Assembly (NCBI RefSeq): GCF_024752355.1
Contig: NZ_JANTHZ010000008.1
Coordinates: 62,001 to 126,000, forward strand
DNA length: 64,000 nucleotides
Direction: 5' to 3'
Origin: Ancylobacter mangrovi
GTDB taxonomy: Bacteria > Pseudomonadota > Alphaproteobacteria > Rhizobiales > Xanthobacteraceae
Part shown: one piece after another, positions 46,758 through 56,366 of the stretch
How positions within the stretch are numbered: the stretch's first letter is position 1
How the letters are laid out: each line of letters starts with the position of its first letter
Position numbers and translations under genes: made by a program
Notes under the pieces: generated by a model
Databases searched by the model: none
What the model saw: only the letters and a program-made list of their open reading frames with translations
What the model was told of the DNA's origin: nothing

Positions 46758-48866
46758 TCAGGCCTGCGCGGCCGTGGGGGCGCGGTTGCGCCGCCAGATG
46801 TGGAAGGCGAAGCCGGCGCACAGCACGAAGCCGACCTCGTCGGTCAGCGGCAGCGCGGCGACGAGGGTGAAGGCGGCGGCCATGGCGACCAGCCGCTCGA
46901 CCAGGCCGAGCCGCACGCCGAGCCAGCCGATCACCGTGGCCCCCCACAGGCCGATCGCCAGCAGCGCCTTGACGACGATATAGGCCACCGCCGGCACATA
47001 GCCGATCTCGCTCGCCAGCGCCCCGCCGTCCTGCAGCATCAGCGCGGGCGTGTAGACCGCCATGAACGGCACCACGAAGCCGGCGGCCGCGACCTTGATC
47101 GCCTCGAAGGAGATCTTCAGCCCGGATTCTCGCGCGATCGGCGCCGCCGCGAAACAGGCCAGCGCCACCGGCGGCGTCAGGTCGGCGAGGATGCCGAAAT
47201 AGAACACGAACATGTGGCTGACGATCAGCGGCACGCCGAGCGCCTTGAGCGCCGGCCCGGCGATCGACGAGGTGATGATGTAGTTGGGGATGGTCGGAAT
47301 GCCCATGCCGAGCACGATGCAGGTGATCATGGTCAGCACCAGCGAGGCGAACAGGTTGGTCTCGCCGACGCTGACGATGAACTGGCCGAAGGTGGTGGCA
47401 ACGCCGGTCAGCGTCATGGTGCCGATGATGACGCCCACCAGCGCGCAGGCGATGCCCACCGGCAGCGCGGTCTTGGCGCCCTCGGCGAGGCTGTCGCGGC
47501 AGATGATGAGCGCCTCGCGCCCGCCCTTGGTGAAGATGTTCCAGACGATCAGCACCGCCATCGCGCCGACGATGACGCGTATGCCGTATTCGAAGAAGCC
47601 CGCCGCCACCACGCCGAGGCCGATCCAGAACACATAGCGCAGCAGCGTCGACGGCAGGCCGAGCGCGATCGACCCGCCGAGGATCAGCATGATGGTGAGC
47701 GCGAGGCCGATGGTGCCGGAATAGAGCGGCGTGTAGCCGGAGAACAGCAGGTAGACCAGCACGGCGAGCGGCAGGATCAGGTACCAGCGCTCCCGGAGCG
47801 CGCGGCCCGGCGAGGGCAGCTCGGACCTGTCCATGCCGCGCAGGCCCCACTTGCCGGCCTCCAGATGCACCATCCAGAAGGCGGAGGCGAAGTAGAGCAG
47901 CGCCGGGATCAGCGCCGCCTTGACCACCTCGTGGTACGAAACGCCGAGCGTCTCCGCCATGATGAAGGCGACCGCGCCCATGACCGGGGGCATGATCTGC
48001 CCGCCCATCGAGCTCGTCGCCTCGACCCCACCGGCGAAGGCGGCGCGGTAGCCGAAGCTCTTCATCAGCGGAATGGTGAACTGGCCGGTGGTCACGACGT
48101 TGGCGACGCCCGAGCCGGAAATCGTGCCCATCAGGCCGGAGGAGAACACCGCGACCTTGGCGGCGCCGCCCTGCCGGTCGCCCACCAGGCCGAGCGAGAC
48201 GTCGGTGAAGAGGCGGATCATGCCCGCCTTCTCGAGGAAGGCGCCGAACAGGATGAACAGGAAGATGTAGGTCGAGGAGACGTAGACCGGGATGCCGTAG
48301 ATGCCCTCGGTGCCGTAGCTCATGTGCTCGACCACCTGGGTGAAGGCATAGCCGCGGGTCTCGAACGGCGAGGGCAGATATTCGCCCCAGAAGCAGTAGG
48401 CGAGGAACAGTCCGGCGATGATCGGCAGCGCCGGCCCCATCAGCGCCCAGGCGGCGCAGAACACGACAACGAGGGCGATGACGCCCATCACGATGTCGGC
48501 CTGGTTGGGATCGCCGGCGCGCAGGATCAGCGGGCCGTACTCGACCCACTGGTAGATCGCGACCGCGACGCTGCCCGCCGCGAGCAGCCAGAACACCGCC
48601 TTCGCCGCCGGCCCCTTGCGGTGGACCAGCGCCAGCAGCGGGAATCCGAGCAGGCCGAGGAAGCCGACATGGATGGCGCGGATGACCTGGCTCGGCAGGT
48701 CGGTCAGGTGCGCGGCGGTGGCGATCTGGAACAGCGAGAACGCGACCGCGATCCAGTAGAGGGTGCGCCCCTCCATGCCGGCCGGGAAGCTGTCGCTGAG
48801 CGGATCGTGCAGGCCGAGGTCGGCCGCCTCGGGCGGCATCTGGTGCTGGTCGCTGTCGTGCTGCAT
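46758..48866 (-). CDS. TRAP transporter fused permease (DctQ-DctM)
   Basis: A 702-residue inner-membrane permease with the four-helix DctQ part fused to the DctM part, about 17 helices in all. GTISGSGVANVVTTGQFTIPLMK and GGQIMPPVMGAVAFI (given in part) are conserved DctM ion- and substrate-path segments, repeated as the ADLTPPVALACFAAA inverted half. Works with the TAXI-type binding protein encoded upstream, using a sodium or proton gradient to import a substrate not identifiable here. Confidence 0.95.
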   Translation of the reverse strand: MQHDSDQHQMPPEAADLGLHDPLSDSFPAGMEGRTLYWIAVAFSLFQIATAAHLTDLPSQVIRAIHVGFLGLLGFPLLALVHRKGPAAKAVFWLLAAGSVAVAIYQWVEYGPLILRAGDPNQADIVMGVIALVVVFCAAWALMGPALPIIAGLFLAYCFWGEYLPSPFETRGYAFTQVVEHMSYGTEGIYGIPVYVSSTYIFLFILFGAFLEKAGMIRLFTDVSLGLVGDRQGGAAKVAVFSSGLMGTISGSGVANVVTTGQFTIPLMKSFGYRAAFAGGVEATSSMGGQIMPPVMGAVAFIMAETLGVSYHEVVKAALIPALLYFASAFWMVHLEAGKWGLRGMDRSELPSPGRALRERWYLILPLAVLVYLLFSGYTPLYSGTIGLALTIMLILGGSIALGLPSTLLRYVFWIGLGVVAAGFFEYGIRVIVGAMAVLIVWNIFTKGGREALIICRDSLAEGAKTALPVGIACALVGVIIGTMTLTGVATTFGQFIVSVGETNLFASLVLTMITCIVLGMGIPTIPNYIITSSIAGPALKALGVPLIVSHMFVFYFGILADLTPPVALACFAAAPIARESGLKISFEAIKVAAAGFVVPFMAVYTPALMLQDGGALASEIGYVPAVAYIVVKALLAIGLWGATVIGWLGVRLGLVERLVAMAAAFTLVAALPLTDEVGFVLCAGFAFHIWRRNRAPTAAQA

Positions 48867-49080
48867 GGGCGGCCTCGCCGCGAGAGCCTGCCGCGCCGGA
48901 TCGGACGTTCCGGAGCGGCAGGCTCAAGCCGTGGAAGTTGGGGTGGGTGCAAATGGACCGGAAGGCCGCCCGGCCGGCGCTCCCGCAGGCCCGAAGGCTC
49001 GCGGGCCCGCACCCGGCGGGTGGGACGCCGACGCTGGCGGCCGACCCGGCCCGGGCGCGGTCATCGCAGGCGCCGTGCCG
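48867..49080. other. Spacer between the TAXI protein and the permease
   Basis: About 215 bases without a gene, very GC-rich, inside the TRAP operon. Complementary stretches could fold in RNA and set different levels for binding protein and permease; no U-tract terminator is present. Confidence 0.35.
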
Positions 49081-50052
49081 CTATTTCAGGATGCCCTTTT
49101 CCTTGTAGTAGCGCTCCGCGCCGGGATGGAGCGGGATCGGCATGCCCTTGGTGGCGTCCTCGAGCTTGATCTGCGACGCCGCCTTGTGCGCCGACTCCAG
49201 CGTCGGGAGATTGTCGAAGATCAGCTTGGTCATCTGGTAGGCGACGTCGTCGGAGACGCCCTCGCGGGTGACGAGGAAGTTCACCACGGCGACGGTGTCG
49301 ACGCCCTCGCTCTGGCCGTCATAGGTGCCGGCCGGGATATTGGCGCTCACATAGGGCGGGCCCAGCTTGTCGACAACGGCGGCGGGAACCGAGACCACGG
49401 TGATCGGCAGCGAGGAGGCGAGGTCGCGGATCGAGGCGACGCCGAGGCCGGCCGACTGCAGCGTGGCGTCGAGCTGGCGGTTCTTCATCAGTTCGACCGA
49501 CTCGCCGAACGGCAGGTACTCGACCTTGCCGAGGTCGTCATAGCTCATGCCGGCCGCGGCGAGGATGGCGCGGGCGTTGAGCTCGGTGCCGGACTTGGGC
49601 GCGCCGACCGAGACCCGCTTGCCCTTCAGGTCCTGCAGGGTCTTGATGCCGCTGTCCTTGGAGGCGACGATCTGGATGTAGTTGGGATAGATCGCGGCGA
49701 TGCCGCGCAGCTTGCCGAGCTTGGACTTGAAGCCGACCTCGGTGTCGCCCTCCCAGGCGAGCTTGACCGAGTCGCCGAGCGAGAAGGCGAGTTCGCCGCG
49801 GCCCTGCTCGAGCAGGTTCAGGTTCTCGACCGAGGCCTTGGTCGACTGCACCTGCACCTTCGAGTCGGGAATGTTGTCGGCATAGACCTTCGAAATCGCG
49901 ACGCCGAGCGGATAATACACGCCCGAGGTGCCGCCGGTCAGGATGTTGATGAACTCGGTGGCCTTGGCCGATCCGGGCGCCAGGGCGGGCGCGAGCACCA
50001 GCGCCAGCGCCGCGACCGCCGCCCGGCCGAACTTCGGCTTGAAAATCTGCAT
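49081..50052 (-). CDS. TAXI family TRAP transporter solute-binding protein
   Basis: A 323-residue periplasmic protein. The signal peptide ends near APGSAKA. EFINILTGGTSGVYYPLGVAIS is the standard TAXI opening; DLKGKRVSVGAPKSGTE and HPGAERYYKEKGI near the end are also typical. The ATG at 50052 stands 7 bases after GGAGG, better than ATG 50058. Captures the ligand for the fused permease downstream. Confidence 0.95.
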   Translation of the reverse strand: MQIFKPKFGRAAVAALALVLAPALAPGSAKATEFINILTGGTSGVYYPLGVAISKVYADNIPDSKVQVQSTKASVENLNLLEQGRGELAFSLGDSVKLAWEGDTEVGFKSKLGKLRGIAAIYPNYIQIVASKDSGIKTLQDLKGKRVSVGAPKSGTELNARAILAAAGMSYDDLGKVEYLPFGESVELMKNRQLDATLQSAGLGVASIRDLASSLPITVVSVPAAVVDKLGPPYVSANIPAGTYDGQSEGVDTVAVVNFLVTREGVSDDVAYQMTKLIFDNLPTLESAHKAASQIKLEDATKGMPIPLHPGAERYYKEKGILK

Positions 50053-50229
50053 GAGCATTCCTCCGCTTCGACGTGCCGTTTGCCTGCATAATGGGGCACT
50101 TAAAGCGCGAGGCTACAATCGCGTCGGGGGAATGCAAAGAGCACTAAAGTCGGTGCGCGGGCGGCACGTCGCGCGGGAAGCCTGCGCGGCGACGCCGGCC
50201 GGGCCCCGCTGCCGGCCCGTGCCCCAGCG

Positions 50230-51183
50230 TCAGGGCAGCGCCCGCGGCGACGAAGCGAGGCCGCCCGCGGTCGCGACACCCGCCGACGTGGTGTCGCGCG
50301 AAACCTGCGTCTTGCCATCGACCGGCCCGACCGAAACGGTCGCCGTCAGCCCGGCGACGAGACGCACGTCGGCCGGCGTCTGGTCGAAGGCGATGCGCAC
50401 CGGCACGCGCTGGGCGAGGCGGACCCAGCTGAAGGTCGGGTTGATGTTGGCGAGCAGCCCGTCGCCGACGGTGCGCTCGCGGTCCTCGATGCCGGCGGCG
50501 ATGCTCTCGACATGGCCCTCCAGCGTCTCGGGTTGGCCCATCAGCTTGATCGAGACCGGCGCGCCGACATGGATGCGCGCGAGCTTGGTCTCCTCGAAAT
50601 AGCCTTCGATCCTGAGCGAATCCGTGTCGACCAGGGCGAGCCTGGCGGTGCCCGTGCTCACATAGTCGCCTGGCCGCATGGAGAGGTTGGTGATGGTGCC
50701 GTTCACCGGCGCCTTCACGTCGCACCGCTCGAGGTTGAGCCGGGCGAGGTCGCGGTCGGCGAGCGCCTGCTGGTAGGAGGCGGCGGCCTCCGCCTCCTCC
50801 ATCCGCGCCTGCTCGGTCTTCTGCTGCGAGACGACGTCCTTGAGCTGCTCGTAGCGCTCGCGATCGCGCTTGGCCTGATCGAGCGAGGCCTTGCGCCCCG
50901 CGACCACCGCCTCGGCCTGGTCGAGCGCGATGGCGAAGCGGGCGCGGTCGATGCGGAACAGCACGTCGCCCGCCTTCACCGCCTGGTTGTCATGCACCAG
51001 CACCTCGCTCACGAAGCCCGAGACGTCCGGCGCGACGCCGACGATATCCGCGCGCACCTTGGCGTCGCGTGTCCACGGGTCGTTCATGTAGTGCCCCCAC
51101 AGCTCGCTCCCGGCTCCGAGCGCGGCGAGGACGATGAGGAGAGTGACAGCGACGCGGAACGCGCCGCGCAGCGAGAAGGTCAT
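50230..51183 (-). CDS. HlyD/EmrA-type efflux adaptor subunit
   Basis: A membrane-fusion protein of 317 residues: one N-terminal membrane helix (VAVTLLIVLAALGAG), the biotinyl-lipoyl halves AKVRADIVGVAPDVSGFVSEVLV and CDVKAPVNGTITNLSM, and a coiled-coil hairpin between them (about residues 85-150). It links the inner-membrane FUSC pump to an outer-membrane channel. The ATG at 51183 overlaps the DUF1656 stop by 4 bases. Last gene of the MarR-FUSC-DUF1656-HlyD operon. Confidence 0.93.
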   Translation of the reverse strand: MTFSLRGAFRVAVTLLIVLAALGAGSELWGHYMNDPWTRDAKVRADIVGVAPDVSGFVSEVLVHDNQAVKAGDVLFRIDRARFAIALDQAEAVVAGRKASLDQAKRDRERYEQLKDVVSQQKTEQARMEEAEAAASYQQALADRDLARLNLERCDVKAPVNGTITNLSMRPGDYVSTGTARLALVDTDSLRIEGYFEETKLARIHVGAPVSIKLMGQPETLEGHVESIAAGIEDRERTVGDGLLANINPTFSWVRLAQRVPVRIAFDQTPADVRLVAGLTATVSVGPVDGKTQVSRDTTSAGVATAGGLASSPRALP

Positions 51184-51389
51184 GACAGCCACCATTGGGA
51201 CAACAGGGACATGCCCTGCAGCAGAAGGACATAGAGGGCGACGTCGAACAGGCCGCGATGCCAGACGAAGGCATAGGCCCCGAGACGGGCGAGCCCCCGG
51301 CGCAGCAGCAGGCTCACCGGAAGGGTGAGCAGCATCAGCGCCAGCAGATTGGGAATGTAGACGCCGTAGACGTCGATTTCGCCGGACAT
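51180..51389 (-). CDS. DUF1656 small membrane protein
   Basis: A 69-residue protein with two membrane helices; EIDVYGVYIPNLLALML and RRGLARLGAYAFVWHRGLFD are diagnostic of DUF1656 (AaeX-like), the small partner of aromatic-acid efflux systems. Four bases separate it from the FUSC gene and it overlaps the HlyD gene by 4 bases. Confidence 0.93.
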   Translation of the reverse strand: MSGEIDVYGVYIPNLLALMLLTLPVSLLLRRGLARLGAYAFVWHRGLFDVALYVLLLQGMSLLSQWWLS

Positions 51390-51393
51390 GGCA

Positions 51394-53454
51394 CTACTCC
51401 GCCGCCATCAGGGCCGGGCGGCGCTCCGCCGGCACGAAGTCGCCGGCAGGGCCCGGAACGCCCGGGAACAGCACCCGCCGCAGCCCGATGAGCGCGTCGA
51501 GCGCGCGCCGCGCCTCGCCGCTGCCGTCATGGGCAATGCGGCGCAGCGCGGTGTCGAGCGCGTCGCACAGCTCCCCGGGCGGGGAAACGAGGCTGCGGCG
51601 CGCCACCCGGGCGCGGTAGAGGGCGGAGATGCCGGCCAGCACCGCGTCGATCGCCGCGCGCCCTTCCGGCGGGAGGCGCCGGCGCGTCTTCTGCAGCTCG
51701 ATGATATTGAAGCCCGAGCGCACCTCGGCGAAGCCGTCGACACCGGACAGCTCGCGGTCTTCCATCGCCGCGAGGCGCGGCACGAGCTGGCCGAGCCGAT
51801 CGAGCATCCGCCCGGCGAGCTTCTGGCTGTCGTCGCGCCGCAGCCCCCCGACGGTGTCCGCGAGGTCGGCCCAGCCGGCCCGCACCAGCCGCCGCGCGGC
51901 GATCTCGGCACCGAAGGGGCGCGTCGCCACGCTCCACACGAAGGCGAAGATGATGCCGGCCATCGCCGCCAGCCCCTGATTGACGAAGCTGCCGAAATCG
52001 ATGTCGTAGCGGTTCTGCAGGGCGACGAAGGACGCCGTGTTCACCGCCATCAGCATGCCGAGCATGGTGTATTGCGGGCGCGCGATGATCAGACCGAGCA
52101 CGAGGAACGGCGCGGCGAAGACCAGCACCAGCATCTCGAAATCGTGCACGAAGGGCAGGATGGCGAACAGGTAGATCGCCGAGACTATGAGGCTGACGCC
52201 GCTCCAGTTGGCCATGAAGCGGATGAAGGGCGCCGGGCGGTCCATCGCCGCGAAGAACGAGCACGCCACCGCGGTCATCATCACCGCGCCGGCGCCGCCG
52301 GACCAGCCGGTGGCGATCCAGAACGCGCAGACCGCGAGCGTCGCCAGCACGCAGGAGCCGGCCGAGAACAGCATCAGGCCAAAATCATAGTGCCGCGCCG
52401 CGCCGACCACCTGGCGGTGGCGGAAGCGCGGCCGCCACGGGCCGGCATGCTGGCCGCGCTGGATGTCGGCCCGCAGCGTCAGGCAGTCGCTCCACACCGA
52501 GACGACCTCGCCCAGCCGGTCGAGCGCGCTGGCGCGCATCAGCGCGTCCCAGTCGCCCGGGGTCGCCGGGCGCAGCGCCTTCATGGCCGCGAGCAGCAGG
52601 TCGGCTTCATCGGGGTTGGCGGCGTTCCGGCGCCCTAGCCAGTCGGCGACGCGGGCGAGCAGCGCGGCAAGGTCGGCCGGCAGCGCGCCCTCCTGCGTCT
52701 TCAGCGCATGCAGCCGGTCGGCCAGCGAGGAGAGCAGCGGCAGCAGGATGAGCAGCCGGCCGCGCAATTCGCGCGCATGGCGGACCACGTCGCGCGTCGC
52801 CGCGTCGTAGGAGAGCTGGCTGATGACCATGTCGAGGCCGGAAATGTCGGCGGCGAGCTTCTGGCGGCGCAGCGGCGTCGCCGGCAGCGCGCCCTCCCCG
52901 CGCAGTATCTCGCCGGCCCAGGAGGCGGCGTCGTCCAGCCAGCCGCTGATGCGCGCGGACAGCGCAGTGCCGACGCTGGTCGGAAACACCACCGCACCGA
53001 CGACGCTGGCGCAGGTGATGCCGATGATGATCTCCTCGCTGCGGGCCAGCGCGACGTCGAAGATCTGGTCCGGCGCGCCGACCTCGGGCAGCGCGATCAG
53101 CGGCAGGCTGTAACCGGCCAGCATGAAGACGTAGCTGCGCGGGGTGCGGTCGAGCATCGAAATGTAGAGCAGGCAGCCGGTCCACAGCGCCACGACGAGG
53201 CTGAGCAGCTCCGGCGCGTTGACGAAGAGCGGCACGAAGAACACCGCCGCGGCCGCGCCCAGCAGCGTGCCGAGCGCGCGGTAGAGGCCCTTGGAGCTGG
53301 TGGCGCCCGCCAGCGGATTGGCGACGACATACACCGCCGCCATCGCCCAGTAGGGGCGCGGCAGGTCGAAGGCCAGCGCGATGTAGAGCGCGAGCATGGA
53401 GGCGAGGAAGGCCTTGCCGGAGAACAGCCAGTCCCGCCAGGCGGGAAGTGTCAC
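51394..53454 (-). CDS. FUSC family efflux permease (AaeB-like)
   Basis: A 686-residue membrane protein with two sets of five to six helices (about residues 10-170 and 350-520) each followed by a cytoplasmic helical domain. RDWLFSGKAFLASMLALYIAL and RPYWAMAAVYVVANP open the first set. It resembles AaeB, which exports hydroxylated aromatic acids; the substrate here is inferred only by type. The GTG at 53454 follows GGAGGAGG by 7 bases and overlaps the marR stop by GTGA. Confidence 0.92.
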   Translation of the reverse strand: MTLPAWRDWLFSGKAFLASMLALYIALAFDLPRPYWAMAAVYVVANPLAGATSSKGLYRALGTLLGAAAAVFFVPLFVNAPELLSLVVALWTGCLLYISMLDRTPRSYVFMLAGYSLPLIALPEVGAPDQIFDVALARSEEIIIGITCASVVGAVVFPTSVGTALSARISGWLDDAASWAGEILRGEGALPATPLRRQKLAADISGLDMVISQLSYDAATRDVVRHARELRGRLLILLPLLSSLADRLHALKTQEGALPADLAALLARVADWLGRRNAANPDEADLLLAAMKALRPATPGDWDALMRASALDRLGEVVSVWSDCLTLRADIQRGQHAGPWRPRFRHRQVVGAARHYDFGLMLFSAGSCVLATLAVCAFWIATGWSGGAGAVMMTAVACSFFAAMDRPAPFIRFMANWSGVSLIVSAIYLFAILPFVHDFEMLVLVFAAPFLVLGLIIARPQYTMLGMLMAVNTASFVALQNRYDIDFGSFVNQGLAAMAGIIFAFVWSVATRPFGAEIAARRLVRAGWADLADTVGGLRRDDSQKLAGRMLDRLGQLVPRLAAMEDRELSGVDGFAEVRSGFNIIELQKTRRRLPPEGRAAIDAVLAGISALYRARVARRSLVSPPGELCDALDTALRRIAHDGSGEARRALDALIGLRRVLFPGVPGPAGDFVPAERRPALMAAE

Positions 53455-53909
53455 GATGACACCTCCTCCGCCACGGGAACGGGCGAATCGTCGAAAAGCT
53501 TCAGGACCCGGAGGGCGGCCTCGAGATCGGAGGCGCTGACGCCGGCGAGCACGCGGCTGCGCACTTCCGTGAGCAGGTCCTCGATGCGGGCGGCCAGCCG
53601 CTCGCCGGCCGCGGTGAGCCAGATGGTCTTGGCCCGGCGGTCGGTCGGGTCGTCGCGGCGCTCGATCAGGCCGGAGGTCGTGAGCTGGTCCAGCAGGCGC
53701 ACCAGCGAGGGACCCTCGATGCCGACATAGGAGGCGAGCGTCACCTGGCGCACGCCTCCGCCAAGACGGTGCGTCCACAGGAGCGGCGCGGCGCAGGCCT
53801 CGGAAATGCCCAGCACCTCGAGCTCGCGCTCGGCGACCCGCCGCCACTGGCGGCCGGCCTGGAGGAGTTGCGCCGTCAGGGCGCGCCGGAGGGCTTCGAT
53901 CTCATGCAT
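53451..53909 (-). CDS. MarR family transcriptional regulator
   Basis: A 152-residue winged-helix repressor. GVRQVTLASYVGIEGPSLVRLLDQL is the recognition helix region and GLIERRDDPTDRRAKTIWLTAAG the wing. First gene of the efflux operon. Its promoter at 53916-53944 overlaps an imperfect AT-rich palindrome, so autorepression relieved by an aromatic ligand is likely. Confidence 0.93.
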   Translation of the reverse strand: MHEIEALRRALTAQLLQAGRQWRRVAERELEVLGISEACAAPLLWTHRLGGGVRQVTLASYVGIEGPSLVRLLDQLTTSGLIERRDDPTDRRAKTIWLTAAGERLAARIEDLLTEVRSRVLAGVSASDLEAALRVLKLFDDSPVPVAEEVSS

Positions 53910-53912
53910 GAC

Positions 53913-53944
53913 TAATTAATAGGATACGAATTATTATCTTGCAA
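53913..53944 (-). promoter_or_regulatory. Promoter with overlapping palindrome of the marR efflux operon
   Basis: On the minus strand TTGCAA (53944-53939), a 17-base spacer and TATTAA (53921-53916) just before the marR start. An imperfect AT-rich inverted repeat covers 53913-53936 and so the -10 box, a usual place for a MarR operator. Confidence 0.6.
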
Positions 53945-54163
53945 GCCTGCTTGTGGACAAACGTTCTTACGGTGTCGTGATCGGGTGTTAAGCGGCGGGC
54001 ATCCGGGCCCGAGGCCGGTCCGCCGGGCGCATTTGCCGGCCAATCACGGACAAGTCCCTTCCCATGCCGGGCTGTTGTTGGAACAATCCGGGCGGTGCGT
54101 TCGTTCCCGCCAACCGGTCGGCATCGTGCCACCGTCCCGAACGACCGCTCCAGGGGGGATCTC

Positions 54164-55090
54164 ATGATCACGAGCATTAACCGCCGCCGCCTCTTGCTTT
54201 CGCTCAGCGCAGCGGCACTGCTCCCGATGGGCGCGGCCTACGCCGCCGACCCCGTGGTGGTCGGCTCCAAGATCGATACGGAAGGCGCGGTGCTCGGCAA
54301 CATCATCGCGCTGATTCTCGAGCATGCGGACATCCCGGTGACGCGGCGCCTGCAGCTCGGCCCCACCAAGATCGTGCGCTCCGCGCTGCTGGCGGGCGAG
54401 ATCGACGTCTATCCCGAGTACACCGGCAATGCCGGCTTCTTCTTCAACATGGCCGACGACCCGGTGTGGAAGGACGCGAAGAAGGGCTACGAGGAGGCGA
54501 AGAAGCTCGACGCCAAGAACAACCTCGTCTGGCTGACGCCCGCACCCGCCGACAACACCTGGGGCATCGCCGTGCGCGGCGACGTCGCCGAGAAGGAGAA
54601 GCTGGCCACCCTCGACGACTTCGCCCGCTGGGCCAATGACGGCGGCACGGTGAAGCTCGCCGCCTCGGCCGAGTTCGTCGAGAGCGCGGCGGCGCTGCCC
54701 GCCTTCCAGAAGGCTTACGGCTTCAAGCTGGCCGGCCCGCAGCTGCTGGTGCTCTCGGGCGGCGACACCACCGCCACCATCAAGGCCGCGGCGGAAGGCA
54801 CGTCGGACGTCAATTCCGCCATGGTCTACGGCACCGACGGCGCCATCTCCGCGCTCGGCCTGAAGGTGATGCAGGACACCAAGCACGTGCAGCCCGTCTA
54901 CCAGCCCGCGCCGGTGATCCGCAAAGCCACGCTCGACGCCTATCCCAAGATCGCCGGGCTGCTCGCCCCCGCCTTCGAGGGGCTGACGCTCGAGACGCTG
55001 CAGCACCTCAACGCGCAGGTGCAGCTCAACGGCATGGAGGCCCGCTCCGTCGCGCAGGACTATCTGCGCTCGAAGGGGCTGCTCGGGTGA
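54164..55090 (+). CDS. Osmoprotectant-type ABC transporter substrate-binding protein
   Basis: A 308-residue periplasmic protein of the OpuAC/YehZ family. The signal MITSINRRRLLLSLSAAALL (start) has a positively charged n-region and ends near AAYAAD. VVVGSKIDTEGAVLGNIIALI and LLAGEIDVYPEYTGNAGFF are the conserved quaternary-amine-binding elements. It feeds the two permeases and ATPase that follow. Ligand class: glycine betaine, choline or related; not proven. Confidence 0.93.
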   Translation: MITSINRRRLLLSLSAAALLPMGAAYAADPVVVGSKIDTEGAVLGNIIALILEHADIPVTRRLQLGPTKIVRSALLAGEIDVYPEYTGNAGFFFNMADDPVWKDAKKGYEEAKKLDAKNNLVWLTPAPADNTWGIAVRGDVAEKEKLATLDDFARWANDGGTVKLAASAEFVESAAALPAFQKAYGFKLAGPQLLVLSGGDTTATIKAAAEGTSDVNSAMVYGTDGAISALGLKVMQDTKHVQPVYQPAPVIRKATLDAYPKIAGLLAPAFEGLTLETLQHLNAQVQLNGMEARSVAQDYLRSKGLLG

Positions 55091-55102
55091 GAGCGGCGGG
55101 GC

Positions 55103-55120
55103 GGCGGGAGGCCGCCCGCC
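55103..55120 (+). other. GC-rich hairpin between binding protein and permease genes
   Basis: GGCGGG and CCCGCC pair around a 6-base loop, inside a wider GC-rich imperfect inverted repeat (55093-55143). No T-tract follows. Such hairpins often protect the 3' end of the binding-protein mRNA so that it is made in excess over the permease. Confidence 0.45.
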
Positions 55121-55172
55121 GGCGTCCGGCGCCGCCCCCCGCCCCGGTGCGGGCCCGGGCGGCGGCCTGACG

Positions 55173-56366
55173 ATGTCGGCCTTGCGTTCAGCCCTGTCCT
55201 CGCGTTCGGGCCCGCCGGCGCTCGCCCTGCCGGTGCTGCTGGCCGCCTTCGGCCTGGCGGCGGCCCTTCTCGGCGGCTTCGTTGTGATCGCGCCGAACCG
55301 GCTGCTCTCCGGCACGCCGCTCGGCCTGTGGGCGGCGGCCGGTCCGGCCGGCACCGCCGCCGTGCTGGCGCCGCTGACGGCGATGGCCGGCCTCGGCCTC
55401 GCGCGCGACTTCGCCCTGCGCCACATGCTGCTAGGCCTCGCCGCCGGCGCGCTGATGCTGGCCTCGACCGGCATCGCCGGCCATGCCGCCATGGTGCACG
55501 GCGCCGATGCCGGGCCGCTGACCCGCGTCTCGCTCGGCGCCGGCTTCTGGTGCCTGCTGGCGGCGGGCTTCTTCACCCTCGCCGATGCGGTGGAGCGGGC
55601 GCGCACGCTGGCGCAGAAGGCGGTGCCGGTGCTCGCCACGGCGGCCGGGCTTTTCGCGCTGGCGGCGGGCGGTGCATTGTCCGAGCTCTCGCTCGCGCGC
55701 GAATTCTCGGTGCGCCAGCACGCTTATCTGAACGAGCTGTTCCGGCATCTCGAGCTGACCGGGGCGGGTCTCGTCGTCGCGGTGGCGGTCGGCGCGGCGA
55801 TCGGCTTCATGGCCTATCGCCGCCCGCGCCGGGCGGGGGCGGCCTTCGCCGCGCTCGACATCGTACAGACCATCCCCTCCATCGCCCTGTTCGCGCTGCT
55901 GATCGGCCCGCTGACGACGCTGACCGCCCTCGCCCCGGCGCTGCGCGGGCTCGGCATCGGCGGCATCGGCCCGTTCCCGGCGATCGTCGCGCTGGCGCTC
56001 TACGGCCTGCTGCCGGTCGCGCGCGGCGTCCATGCGGGCCTGTCGGGCGTGCCGCGTGCGGCGGTGGACGCGGCGCGCGGCATGGGCATGACCGGGCGAC
56101 AGATCTTCACCAGCACCATGGTTCCGCTCGCGCTTCCCACCTTCTTCCAGACCCTGCGGATCACGCTGGTTCAGCTCATCGGCCTCGCCACGCTGGCGGC
56201 GCTGATCGGCGCAGGCGGGCTCGGCACCTTCATCTTCCAGGGGCTCGGCCAGACCGCGAGCGACCTCGTCCTGCTCGGCGCACTGTCCGCCATCGGGCTC
56301 GCGCTGCTCGCCGACCTCAGCCTGCGCGGCGTGGCGCTGGCGCTGTTCCGGAGGCCGGCGACGTGA
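55173..56366 (+). CDS. Osmoprotectant ABC transporter permease (YehY-like)
   Basis: A 397-residue permease. The first 180 residues form extra helices, as in YehY; the second half is the BPD-type core with TVGRAIGFMA-like membrane helices and the EAA-type loop DAARGMGMTGRQIFTSTMVPLALP. It pairs with the second permease two genes on. Its TGA overlaps the ATPase GTG by 4 bases. Confidence 0.92.
   Translation: MSALRSALSSRSGPPALALPVLLAAFGLAAALLGGFVVIAPNRLLSGTPLGLWAAAGPAGTAAVLAPLTAMAGLGLARDFALRHMLLGLAAGALMLASTGIAGHAAMVHGADAGPLTRVSLGAGFWCLLAAGFFTLADAVERARTLAQKAVPVLATAAGLFALAAGGALSELSLAREFSVRQHAYLNELFRHLELTGAGLVVAVAVGAAIGFMAYRRPRRAGAAFAALDIVQTIPSIALFALLIGPLTTLTALAPALRGLGIGGIGPFPAIVALALYGLLPVARGVHAGLSGVPRAAVDAARGMGMTGRQIFTSTMVPLALPTFFQTLRITLVQLIGLATLAALIGAGGLGTFIFQGLGQTASDLVLLGALSAIGLALLADLSLRGVALALFRRPAT

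Noticed and set aside
45834-49169. 1111-residue open frame on the plus strand
   Set aside because: It is antisense to the TRAP permease, made of His/Arg/Ala/Gly repeats typical of shadow frames in GC-rich DNA.
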